A DNA stretch of 5,190 nucleotides, taken from positions 1 through 5,190 of the forward strand of contig JAICQA010000208.1 in NCBI GenBank assembly GCA_025929595.1. The letters are read 5' to 3'. Shown one piece after another: positions 1 through 5,190 of the stretch. The notes below the pieces were generated by a model. It was not told the DNA's origin, made no database searches, and was given only the letters and a program-made list of their open reading frames with translations. This DNA comes from Xanthobacteraceae bacterium. Lineage in GTDB: Bacteria; Pseudomonadota; Alphaproteobacteria; Rhizobiales; Xanthobacteraceae. A program made the translations under genes and the position numbers. Positions within the stretch are counted from its first letter, which is position 1; every line of letters starts with the position of its first letter.

Positions 1-239
1 TCCAGATCGCCGAGCGGATTCTTGATGCTAGTGAGCTTCTCCGCTTCCTTGCGCAGCTCGTCGAGCTCCGCTTCGCGGATCGCGTCGTTGAACTGACCCT
101 GAAACTCGGACGCCATGCGGCGCACCTTGGTCATCATCTGACCGATGGTGCGCAGCGTCTTCGGCAACTCGCGCGGACCGATGACGATCAGCGCGACGAT
201 GCCGATGACGAGAAGCTCAGTCCATCCGATGTCGAACAT
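1..239 (-). CDS. tatB: Twin-arginine translocase subunit TatB (partial, C-terminus beyond left edge)
   Basis: TatB is the membrane subunit that, with TatC, forms the receptor for folded proteins carrying a twin-arginine signal peptide. The 79 complete codons visible start with ATG and give MFDIGWTELLVIGIVALIVI followed by GPRELPK. This is the canonical TatB start: a short N-terminal membrane helix (about residues 5-20), the family glutamate at position 8, the Gly-Pro hinge at 21-22, then an amphipathic helix (about 23-45) and a charged, helical cytoplasmic region rich in Glu, Lys and Arg. The frame is open to the window edge, so the usual variable C-terminal tail is missing. The start lies 72 nt after the tatA stop and has no clear Shine-Dalgarno sequence. 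The N-terminal MFDIG and Glu8 separate it from TatA. tatC is expected next, outside the window. Confidence 0.95.
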   Translation of the reverse strand, partial: MFDIGWTELLVIGIVALIVIGPRELPKTLRTIGQMMTKVRRMASEFQGQFNDAIREAELDELRKEAEKLTSIKNPLGDL

Positions 240-311
240 GGATCACGCGGCCGCTGGCTGCCGGCGCCGCAAGAGTCCGCCCGCAGCGCGGAGCGGTGCC
301 GTCCCCCGAAC

Positions 312-551
312 TCAGCCGACCTTCTTTTCGCTTTCCGCGCGGGCGGTCGCCTGCGAGGGATGATGGTCGATGGACTTCGGATCGTTCTTGGGATCGGACG
401 TCGCCGCGTCTTCGTCCTCGGCCATGCCCTTCTTGAACGCCTTGATGCCTTTCGCGGCGTCGCCCATCAGTTCGGAAATCTTGCCGCGGCCGAACAGGAG
501 CAGCACCACGACCAGCACGACGATCCAGTGCCAGATACTCAACCCACCCAT
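312..551 (-). CDS. tatA: Twin-arginine translocase subunit TatA
   Basis: TatA is the pore-forming subunit of the Tat pathway: it oligomerises at the TatBC receptor to let folded proteins cross the inner membrane. The 79-residue product is a normal length for the family. It has MGGLSIWHW at the N-terminus, one hydrophobic helix (about residues 6-20, rich in Val and Leu), the Phe-Gly hinge at 20-21, and an amphipathic helix beginning GRGKISELMGD and continuing through KGIKAFKKGM (about 22-43). A polar, charged, presumably disordered tail follows, ending in EKKVG. The ATG start is supported by a strong Shine-Dalgarno sequence 7 nt upstream. The gene lies 107 nt after the ATPase gene and 72 nt before tatB, so it may be read through from upstream or have its own promoter; no convincing promoter boxes are visible. 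Confidence 0.97.
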   Translation of the reverse strand: MGGLSIWHWIVVLVVVLLLFGRGKISELMGDAAKGIKAFKKGMAEDEDAATSDPKNDPKSIDHHPSQATARAESEKKVG

Positions 552-558
552 CGAAATT

Positions 559-563
559 CCTCC
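559..563 (-). promoter_or_regulatory. Shine-Dalgarno sequence of tatA
   Basis: The minus strand reads GGAGG here, 7 nt before the tatA ATG, within GGAGGAATTTCG. It is among the strongest ribosome-binding sites in the window. It fixes the tatA start and suggests that TatA, needed in excess over TatB and TatC, is translated independently of the gene upstream. tatB by comparison has no recognisable site. Confidence 0.8.
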
Positions 564-618
564 GCTCCATGACGCGCGGGCGCGTATCCGCCATTGCTGC
601 GCTGCGTCGCTGAATTAG

Positions 619-644
619 GCGCATCTTCTTCGGGGAACATGCGC
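619..644. repeat. Short inverted repeat between the ATPase gene and tatA
   Basis: GCGCAT at 619-624 is matched by ATGCGC at 639-644, with a 14-nt interval. After one C/C mismatch the stem can be extended by TTC (626-628) against GAA (635-637). In the minus-strand transcript the hairpin would lie about 15 nt after the ATPase stop codon. There is no following U-run, so it is not a classical intrinsic terminator. It could be a processing or mRNA-stability hairpin, a protein-binding site, or chance in a GC-rich region. Confidence 0.35.
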
Positions 645-658
645 ATTTCAGCCCGAAC

Positions 659-1759
659 CTAGGGCTGCGGGGCGCCAAAAACAAGAACTTCGGCCGGGTC
701 CACCTCGACCGCGATATCGTCGCCGGGGGCCTGACTGGCGCTGTCACGCACCCGTGCGAGCACAGGCGCGTCGAGGCCGCTAACCACGATTTCAAAGAGG
801 TCCACCTCGCCGAGATGGCGGTGCGAGACGATCCGGCCCGGGATGGCCTGGCCTGCGGGTCTGAGCCGCAACCCCTGCGGCCGGATGCAGACAATGGCTG
901 CGGTTCCCTCCGGCAGTTCAGGCGCGGCAAAGGCGCCGAGCGGCGTTTCGACCTTACCGGAACGGACCTCGCCCGCGATCTCGTTCATCTCGGAGAAGAA
1001 GCGCGCGGCAAACAGTGTCGCCGGCCGCCGGTAGAGCTCGGCGGGGTCGCCCATCTCGATAATTTGACCGGCACGCATGAGCGCGATGCGGTCGGCCATA
1101 CGCATCGCCTCTTCCGGATCGTGGGTCACGATGAGACAGGTGGCACGCGCCTCACGCAAAATCGCGAGCGTGTCGCTGCGCACCGCGTCGCGCAGGCGGC
1201 GGTCGAGTCCTGAGAACGGCTCGTCCATCAGGATCACGGCGGGGCGCGGCGCGATCGCGCGAGCGAGTGCCACGCGCTGCTGCTCTCCGCCCGAAAGCAT
1301 GTGTGGATACTCATCCGCGAGCGGACCGAGGCTCACGCGTTCGAGCGCGGAGCGCGCCTGGCGTTCGGAATCCGCGCGCGAAAGCCCGTGCAGGCCGAAC
1401 ATCACATTCTCAAGGTTTGTGAGATGCGGGAAGAGCGCGTAGTCCTGAAACATCAGGCCGATGCCGCGCCGCTCGGGCGGCACGAACGCGCGCTCGCCGG
1501 AAATTTCCCGGCCGTCGAGCAAGACGCGGCCCGCGGTCGGGCGTTCGAGCCCGGCGGCCAAACGCAGCAGCGTTGTCTTGCCGCAACCGGAATTGCCGAT
1601 GAGCGCGACGACCTCGCCCGGCGCGATCTCGAACGACACGCCGCGCACGGATTCAACCGCTCCATAGGCGTGACGGATGCTGTCGAAGGCGAGGCTCGCC
1701 GCGATCGAAGCGGGTGTCGGGGTCCGCGGCTTACGCGATACGGCCGGGACGTCGGTCAC
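659..1759 (-). CDS. ABC transporter ATP-binding protein, FbpC/PotA-like with C-terminal TOBE domain
   Basis: This is a cytoplasmic ATPase subunit of an ABC importer, 366 residues, the usual length for the MalK/FbpC/PotA-type class. All nucleotide-binding motifs are present: A-loop Tyr32, Walker A GNSGCGKTT (55-63), Q-loop FQDYALFP (104-111), signature LSGGEQQR (155-162), Walker B VILMDE (175-180), D-loop SGLD (183-186) and switch histidine VTHD (211-214). A TOBE-type regulatory domain follows (about 260-362, with CIRPQGLRL at 291-299). The 'PFSGLD' and 'THDPEEAM' wording is most like ferric-iron (FbpC) or related anion/polyamine ATPases, but the substrate cannot be fixed from this subunit alone. 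The start is GTG, supported by AAGGAG 5 nt upstream. The gene is 9 nt after scpB and has no permease or binding-protein gene next to it, so partners must be encoded elsewhere. No motif is damaged, so it looks functional. Confidence 0.93.
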   Translation of the reverse strand: MTDVPAVSRKPRTPTPASIAASLAFDSIRHAYGAVESVRGVSFEIAPGEVVALIGNSGCGKTTLLRLAAGLERPTAGRVLLDGREISGERAFVPPERRGIGLMFQDYALFPHLTNLENVMFGLHGLSRADSERQARSALERVSLGPLADEYPHMLSGGEQQRVALARAIAPRPAVILMDEPFSGLDRRLRDAVRSDTLAILREARATCLIVTHDPEEAMRMADRIALMRAGQIIEMGDPAELYRRPATLFAARFFSEMNEIAGEVRSGKVETPLGAFAAPELPEGTAAIVCIRPQGLRLRPAGQAIPGRIVSHRHLGEVDLFEIVVSGLDAPVLARVRDSASQAPGDDIAVEVDPAEVLVFGAPQP

Positions 1760-1764
1760 GGCAA

Positions 1765-1770
1765 CTCCTT
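1765..1770 (-). promoter_or_regulatory. Shine-Dalgarno sequence of the ABC ATPase, overlapping the scpB stop
   Basis: The minus strand reads AAGGAG 5 nt before the GTG start at 1759. Its first two bases are part of the TAA stop codon of scpB (1769-1771). This decides the ATPase start and shows that it is built into the end of scpB, consistent with cotranscription and probable translational coupling. Confidence 0.8.
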
Positions 1771-2539
1771 ACTCGGGGTCTCCGCCGCGCTCGGGTTCGA
1801 CGGCCGGCGCGAGACCGAAATCGAGCTCCTGCGCGCCATCTTCGAGCGGATCCTCGTCGTCGTGCAAACCGGGATCGTCGTTCGGCACCGGCACCGCGAA
1901 GCCGGACGGCAGGCGGCCTTCAAGGAAGCCCGCACCTTTCAGCTCATCGAGGCCCGGCAGATCGTCGATGGCGTTGAGGCCAAAGTGGTTCAGGAAGGCC
2001 TCGGTGGTGCCGTAGGTCACCGGGCGGCCCGGTGCCTTGCGGCGGCCGCGCAGCCGCGCCCAGCCGGTTTCGATCAGCACGTCGAGCGTGCCCTTCGAGA
2101 TCGTGACGCCGCGAATGGCTTCGATTTCGGCGCGCGTGACGGGCTGGTGGTAGGCGATGATCGCGAGCGTCTCGATCGCGGCGCGCGAGAGCTTTTTCGG
2201 CTCCTGCTGCTCGCGCGTCATCAGATGACCGAGGTCGGTCGAGGTGCGGAACGCCCACTTGCCCGCAACCTTCACAAGGTTCACACCGCGCGTCGAATAA
2301 ATTTCCTGCAACTGCGTCAGCAGCGCCTTCACGTCCGTGTCTTCCGGCAGGCGCGCGGCGAGCGCCTTCTCGTCGACAGGCTCGGGCGTCGCGAACAGGA
2401 GCGCCTCGAGCGTGCGCAGCGACTCGTCCATGTCCACGGCGGGCGCCGGCGCGACAACTTCCTTTTCCTCCGGCGCCGGGTTTTCGTTCTCCGGCGTCGG
2501 GTGCGCAAGTTTGAATTTTTGAGCCCGAAGGGCGGTCAC
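1769..2539 (-). CDS. scpB: Segregation and condensation protein B (ScpB)
   Basis: ScpB is the winged-helix (kite) subunit that dimerises and binds the middle of the kleisin ScpA in the SMC-ScpAB complex, which compacts and segregates the chromosome. The product has 256 residues. A Pro/Glu-rich N-terminal extension (about 1-38) precedes the first winged helix, starting ESLRTLEALLFATPEPV (39-55). The second contains the hallmark LSRAAIETLAIIAYHQPVTR (117-136), then GRPVTYGTTEAFLNHFGL (171-188). An acidic tail rich in Asp and Glu covers about 219-256. The start chosen is the GTG overlapping the scpA stop as GTGA, with GGGAG 8 nt upstream. The reading frame stays open further upstream to 2791, but that part is antisense-type overlap with scpA and does not look like ScpB. 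Confidence 0.95.
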   Translation of the reverse strand: MTALRAQKFKLAHPTPENENPAPEEKEVVAPAPAVDMDESLRTLEALLFATPEPVDEKALAARLPEDTDVKALLTQLQEIYSTRGVNLVKVAGKWAFRTSTDLGHLMTREQQEPKKLSRAAIETLAIIAYHQPVTRAEIEAIRGVTISKGTLDVLIETGWARLRGRRKAPGRPVTYGTTEAFLNHFGLNAIDDLPGLDELKGAGFLEGRLPSGFAVPVPNDDPGLHDDEDPLEDGAQELDFGLAPAVEPERGGDPE

Positions 2540-3354
2540 GAGTTCTTCTCCCGGTTCATTGAGCGGTGTTCGCGGCGGCGCAGCCAGAGGGGCGAGAACG
2601 CCTCCTCCTGCTGAAGATCGATCTGGCCTTCCTTCACCAGTTCGAGCGTCGCACTGAAACTCGACGCGAATACGGTGGCACGCATAGCCGGCTCGACGAC
2701 ATATTCGATCAGGAAGAGATCGAGCTGTGTCCACTCGCCGGCACGGCCGACGAGGCGTTGCAGCGTCTCGCGCGCGTCGGCGAGCGACCACACCTGCCGC
2801 TTCGGCAGCGAGACGGACGACAGCGCCGTCTTCTGCCGCTGGAACGAGTAGGCGTGCAGGAGATCGTAGAGCGTCGCCGTGTAGCCGCTCGGCGGACCTT
2901 CCTTGATCTGCTCCGGCATGCCGCGTGCGAAGAAATCATGCGTGAGACGATGGCGCGTCATGAGCCGCGCGCCGGCCTGACGAATGGCTTCGAGATGCTG
3001 GAGCCGCTGCGCGAGATCGGCCGCGAGATCGGCCGCCGACGGTTCCTCGTCGGCGGGCGGCTCGGGCAGCAAGAGGCGCGACTTGAGATAGGCAAGCCAT
3101 GCGGCCATGACGAGATAGTCGGCGGCGATCTCGATCTTCAGGTCGCGGGCGCGCTCGATGAAGTCGAGATACTGTTCGGCCAGGGCCAGGATCGAAATTT
3201 TCGAGAGATCGACCTGCTGGCTGCGCGCGAGCGCCAGCAGGAGATCGAGCGGCCCCTCGAAGCCGCTTACGTCCACGACCAGCGCCGGCCCCTCGGCGAG
3301 GCGCTCGCCGTCCGGCAGCTCGAAGTCGTTGTTTTCAACCACTGATTCGTTCAT
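2536..3354 (-). CDS. scpA: Segregation and condensation protein A (ScpA, kleisin)
   Basis: ScpA is the kleisin that bridges the two heads of an SMC dimer and carries ScpB. The 272-residue product, a normal length, shows the family signature FEGPLDLLLALARSQQVDLS (32-51) in the N-terminal SMC-neck-binding domain. The helical part with ADYLVMAAWLAYLKSRLLLP follows (78-97). A middle segment (about 100-200) would bind the ScpB dimer. The C-terminal winged helix (about 205-260) contains RATVFASSFSATLELVKEGQ (225-244) and ends near SPLWLRR (254-260). The ATG start overlaps the last base of the nagZ stop (TGATG). No good Shine-Dalgarno sequence precedes it, so translation probably depends on ribosomes finishing nagZ. 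The stop overlaps the scpB start by 4 nt, which fits equal production of the two partners. Confidence 0.97.
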   Translation of the reverse strand: MNESVVENNDFELPDGERLAEGPALVVDVSGFEGPLDLLLALARSQQVDLSKISILALAEQYLDFIERARDLKIEIAADYLVMAAWLAYLKSRLLLPEPPADEEPSAADLAADLAQRLQHLEAIRQAGARLMTRHRLTHDFFARGMPEQIKEGPPSGYTATLYDLLHAYSFQRQKTALSSVSLPKRQVWSLADARETLQRLVGRAGEWTQLDLFLIEYVVEPAMRATVFASSFSATLELVKEGQIDLQQEEAFSPLWLRRREHRSMNREKNS

Positions 3355-4376
3355 CAGGCCGTCATCATAGCGGAAAAGCGGGCGTGCGCCTCAGCCACAT
3401 TGAGGGCTTTTCTCGGGGTTCCTCCAGGCGTTCCCTGGCGGCCAAGGGCCGCATCGGCCCGCCGGGCGGCCTCACCGTCGAGGGCTCGGCTCGCCGCTAC
3501 GACTTCCTGCATTTCCGCAAGCCGCCCGTTGCAATGGAGTGCGACGTCACAGCCCGCCGCGAGCGCAGCCTCGGTGCGGCTGCCGAGGGAGCCCTTGAGG
3601 GCCTTCATCGAAAGATCGTCGGACAGCAAGAGCCCGTCAAATCCGATACGGCCGCGGATCACTTCCTCGATCGCGATCGGCGACACGGTCGCCGCGCGCT
3701 CCGGATCGATGGCGGTGTAGACCACGTGCGCCGTCATGCCGATCGGAATGTCCTTCAGCCGGCGGAATGACTCGAAGTCGGTGCGATCCAGTTCATCGAG
3801 CGGTGTCTCGACCACCGGCAGCTCTTCGTGGCTGTCAGAACGCGCGCGGCCGTGACCCGGAATGTGCTTCACGACCGGCAGCACGCCGCCTTCGATCAAT
3901 CCTTCCGCCGCCGCGCGCGCGAGCTTCGCGACCGTCACCGGGTCGCCGCCATAGGCGCGGTCGCCGATGATCCCGTGACCCTCCGCAAACAGGAGATCGG
4001 CGACCGGCAGGCAATCGACGTTGATGCCGAGGGCGGACAATTCTTGCGCGATCAACCGTGCGCCGAGCCGCACGGCTTCCAGTCCACGCGCCGCGTCGCG
4101 CGCGTGAATCTCGCCGAAACGCGCGGCCGGCGGAAAATCCGGCCAGTGCGGCGGCCGCAAGCGCTGCACGCGTCCGCCTTCCTGATCGATGAGGACCGGC
4201 GCGTCGTCACGCCCGACCAGCGCGCGCATCTCTCCGACCAGCGCGCGAACCTGCTCGGGGCGCTCGATGTTGCGGGCGAACAGAATGAAGCCGAATGGCT
4301 GCGCGCGCTCAAACAGCACGCGTTCGTCGCTCGTAAGGCTCGTCCCGGCGCAACCGAGAATGCAGGCTCGCGTCAT
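3354..4376 (-). CDS. nagZ: Beta-N-acetylhexosaminidase NagZ (glycoside hydrolase family 3)
   Basis: NagZ is a cytoplasmic enzyme of peptidoglycan recycling. It removes terminal N-acetylglucosamine from GlcNAc-1,6-anhydro-MurNAc muropeptides; in bacteria with an inducible AmpC beta-lactamase its products serve as the induction signal. Numbered from the ATG at 4376 the protein has 340 residues, typical for NagZ. Substrate-site motif IDQEGGRVQRL is at 63-73, the GH3 NagZ loop KHIPGHGRARSDSH at 170-183 with the catalytic Asp-His pair (181, 183), and the nucleophile segment LLLSDDLSMKAL at 249-260. There is no signal peptide. A TTG 36 nt upstream (4412) would give 352 residues, but the added residues do not look like a NagZ N-terminus and neither start has a clear ribosome-binding site. 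The gene overlaps scpA by 1 nt. The C-terminal stretch before the end is Gly/Pro/Thr-rich and probably variable. Confidence 0.95.
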   Translation of the reverse strand: MTRACILGCAGTSLTSDERVLFERAQPFGFILFARNIERPEQVRALVGEMRALVGRDDAPVLIDQEGGRVQRLRPPHWPDFPPAARFGEIHARDAARGLEAVRLGARLIAQELSALGINVDCLPVADLLFAEGHGIIGDRAYGGDPVTVAKLARAAAEGLIEGGVLPVVKHIPGHGRARSDSHEELPVVETPLDELDRTDFESFRRLKDIPIGMTAHVVYTAIDPERAATVSPIAIEEVIRGRIGFDGLLLSDDLSMKALKGSLGSRTEAALAAGCDVALHCNGRLAEMQEVVAASRALDGEAARRADAALGRQGTPGGTPRKALNVAEAHARFSAMMTA

Positions 4377-4420
4377 GCGATGCCGGGTAGTGGCGGGCCG
4401 CTCATGCGTCAAGCGACAAG

Positions 4421-4433
4421 CCGAAGAATTCGG
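4421..4433. repeat. Small perfect hairpin in the SPOR gene-nagZ gap
   Basis: CCGAA at 4421-4425 pairs with TTCGG at 4429-4433 across a 3-nt loop, inside the 72-nt space between the SPOR gene stop and the nagZ ATG. It is short and has no U-run after it, so it is not a convincing terminator. It may be incidental. Confidence 0.2.
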
Positions 4434-4448
4434 TCGAAAAGCGCCGGA

Positions 4449-5190
4449 TCAGTTGCGCTGGATCACGCACTCGCCGCCGGCCGCCTTGAGGCTCTGGCAG
4501 ACTTCGCTGGCCTGCGCCCGCGTGGTGAAGGGCCCGACCTGGGCGCGATAGAAGACGCCGCGCTCGCCAAGATCGACGCGCCGGATGGTGGCGTGCTGAC
4601 TGCCGAGGACGCTGCTGTATTTCTGCTGCAGCGCCTGCCACGTCTGCTGCGCCTCGCCTTCGGACTTCTGCGCCGCTACCTGGACCACGTAGCTGCCCGC
4701 GGGCGCGGGTGTGTTGACAGCAACGGTGGGCGCCGGCTGCGGCGGCAAGGCGGCCTGCTGGGTCGGCGCAGTCGCCTGACCGGCCGAGGGACCGCTGGAC
4801 CACGGATTGTCGCCGCGGAGCGGCGCGGAGCTTGTCGTCGTCGACGGGCGCTGCGGCGGGAGAACCGGCGACTGAGCCCCGTTCTGCAACGCGAGCGGAC
4901 TCACGGCAGTCTGCGCAGCGGCGGTTCGCGCACCGCCAGCGGCGTCGTTCGCACGCTGATTTGGAACAACCGTGCCGTCGGCGCGCACGGTCACGGTGCG
5001 GACACGTCGCGGCTCAGTGGAAAAGTTGGCAGGCGCGGTCGAGGGTGCGGGCGCGGCTTGCGCCGGAGCCGACTGTGCCGGGGCCGGAGAGAACTGCGGC
5101 GCGGCCGCCGTCACCGTGCCGGACGGAATCCGGTCCGCCGTGCCGCTTTGAGGAATCCGGCTCTGGTCGATCGGCGGCTCTTCGCGTGAA
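4449..5190 (-). CDS. SPOR-domain cell-envelope protein (partial, N-terminus beyond right edge)
   Basis: The visible 246 residues are the C-terminal part of a protein ending in a SPOR domain, a fold of about 75 residues that binds peptidoglycan glycan strands stripped of their stem peptides, typically at the division septum. The SPOR domain covers roughly visible residues 164-246, starting GSYVVQVAAQKSEGEAQ, with FYRAQVGPF in the middle and the C-terminal signature CQSLKAAGGECVIQRN. The two Cys in this last segment are common in SPOR domains. Before it lies a long low-complexity linker of Ala, Pro, Gln, Ser and Thr, suited to span the periplasm, with a more ordered island EPRRVRTVTVRADGTVV at about 59-75. 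The frame stays open to the window edge, so the GTG at 5114 is not taken as the start. A cytoplasmic region and one membrane helix are expected in the missing part, by analogy with family members. Confidence 0.9.
   Translation of the reverse strand, partial: SREEPPIDQSRIPQSGTADRIPSGTVTAAAPQFSPAPAQSAPAQAAPAPSTAPANFSTEPRRVRTVTVRADGTVVPNQRANDAAGGARTAAAQTAVSPLALQNGAQSPVLPPQRPSTTTSSAPLRGDNPWSSGPSAGQATAPTQQAALPPQPAPTVAVNTPAPAGSYVVQVAAQKSEGEAQQTWQALQQKYSSVLGSQHATIRRVDLGERGVFYRAQVGPFTTRAQASEVCQSLKAAGGECVIQRN

Noticed and set aside
552..658. Possible sigma70-type promoter for tatA (TTCCCC and CTAATT on the minus strand)
   Set aside because: The spacing between the two boxes is about 13 nt and the -35 match is poor, so it cannot be called a promoter.
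217..930. Minus-strand open frame of 237 codons spanning the ATPase gene end, tatA and the tatA-tatB gap
   Set aside because: It is in a different frame from the recognised tatA and ATPase genes, is Arg/Pro-rich, and crosses intergenic sequence.
1301..2614. Plus-strand open frame of 437 codons
   Set aside because: It lies antisense to the ABC ATPase and scpB, which are certain genes. Its product is Arg-rich and resembles no family I know; such frames are expected opposite high-GC coding sequence.
2540..2791. Upstream extension of the scpB frame by 84 codons
   Set aside because: The extra part lies wholly inside scpA and is unlike ScpB. The GTG at 2539 has a good ribosome-binding site and a standard 4-nt overlap.
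2566..3345. Plus-strand open frame of 259 codons
   Set aside because: It mirrors scpA almost exactly and its translation has no domain signature; a GC-bias shadow.
3424..3438. Inverted repeat CCAGG/CCTGG near the end of nagZ
   Set aside because: It is within coding sequence for the Gly/Pro/Thr-rich end of NagZ, only 5 bp long, and lacks a U-run; likely a by-product of the codons used.
3828..5189. Plus-strand open frame of 453 codons
   Set aside because: It is antisense to nagZ and the SPOR gene, both clear families, and its translation is low-complexity Arg/Gly/Ala-rich with no recognisable motifs.

Overview
The window is a compact, GC-rich, entirely minus-strand gene cluster from an alphaproteobacterium. 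It most resembles the Hyphomicrobiales (Bradyrhizobium/Rhodopseudomonas-like relatives), judging from protein character, strong G/C third-position bias and the gene order. The placement rests on recognition of protein families and order, not on a database comparison, so the genus is left open.

In the direction of transcription (high to low coordinates) the order is: the C-terminal part of a SPOR-domain cell-envelope protein (cut by the right edge); nagZ, a beta-N-acetylhexosaminidase of peptidoglycan recycling; scpA and scpB, the kleisin and winged-helix partners of the SMC chromosome-segregation complex; a complete ABC-transporter ATPase with a TOBE domain; tatA; and the start of tatB (cut by the left edge). 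tatC would be expected just beyond the left edge. SPOR-nagZ-scpA-scpB-tatA-tatB(-tatC) is, to my knowledge, a familiar alphaproteobacterial arrangement. The unusual member is the ATPase gene between scpB and tatA.

The block from nagZ to the ATPase gene is tightly packed. nagZ and scpA overlap by 1 nt, scpA and scpB by 4 nt (GTG start of scpB on the scpA stop), and the ATPase gene begins 9 nt after scpB with its Shine-Dalgarno sequence overlapping the scpB stop codon. Looser spacings are SPOR to nagZ (72 nt), ATPase to tatA (107 nt) and tatA to tatB (72 nt). No convincing promoter or U-tract terminator was found. A small inverted repeat lies between the ATPase gene and tatA.

Functionally, most genes fit growth and division: SPOR domains bind peptidoglycan stripped of its peptides, NagZ acts on muropeptides in the cytoplasm, ScpAB works with SMC in chromosome segregation, and Tat exports folded proteins, which in many bacteria include cell-wall amidases. 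The ATPase has no visible permease or binding protein here, and its substrate cannot be told from the sequence. I see no mobile element, CRISPR array, RNA gene or clearly novel system; the long plus-strand reading frames are antisense shadows of high-GC coding sequence.
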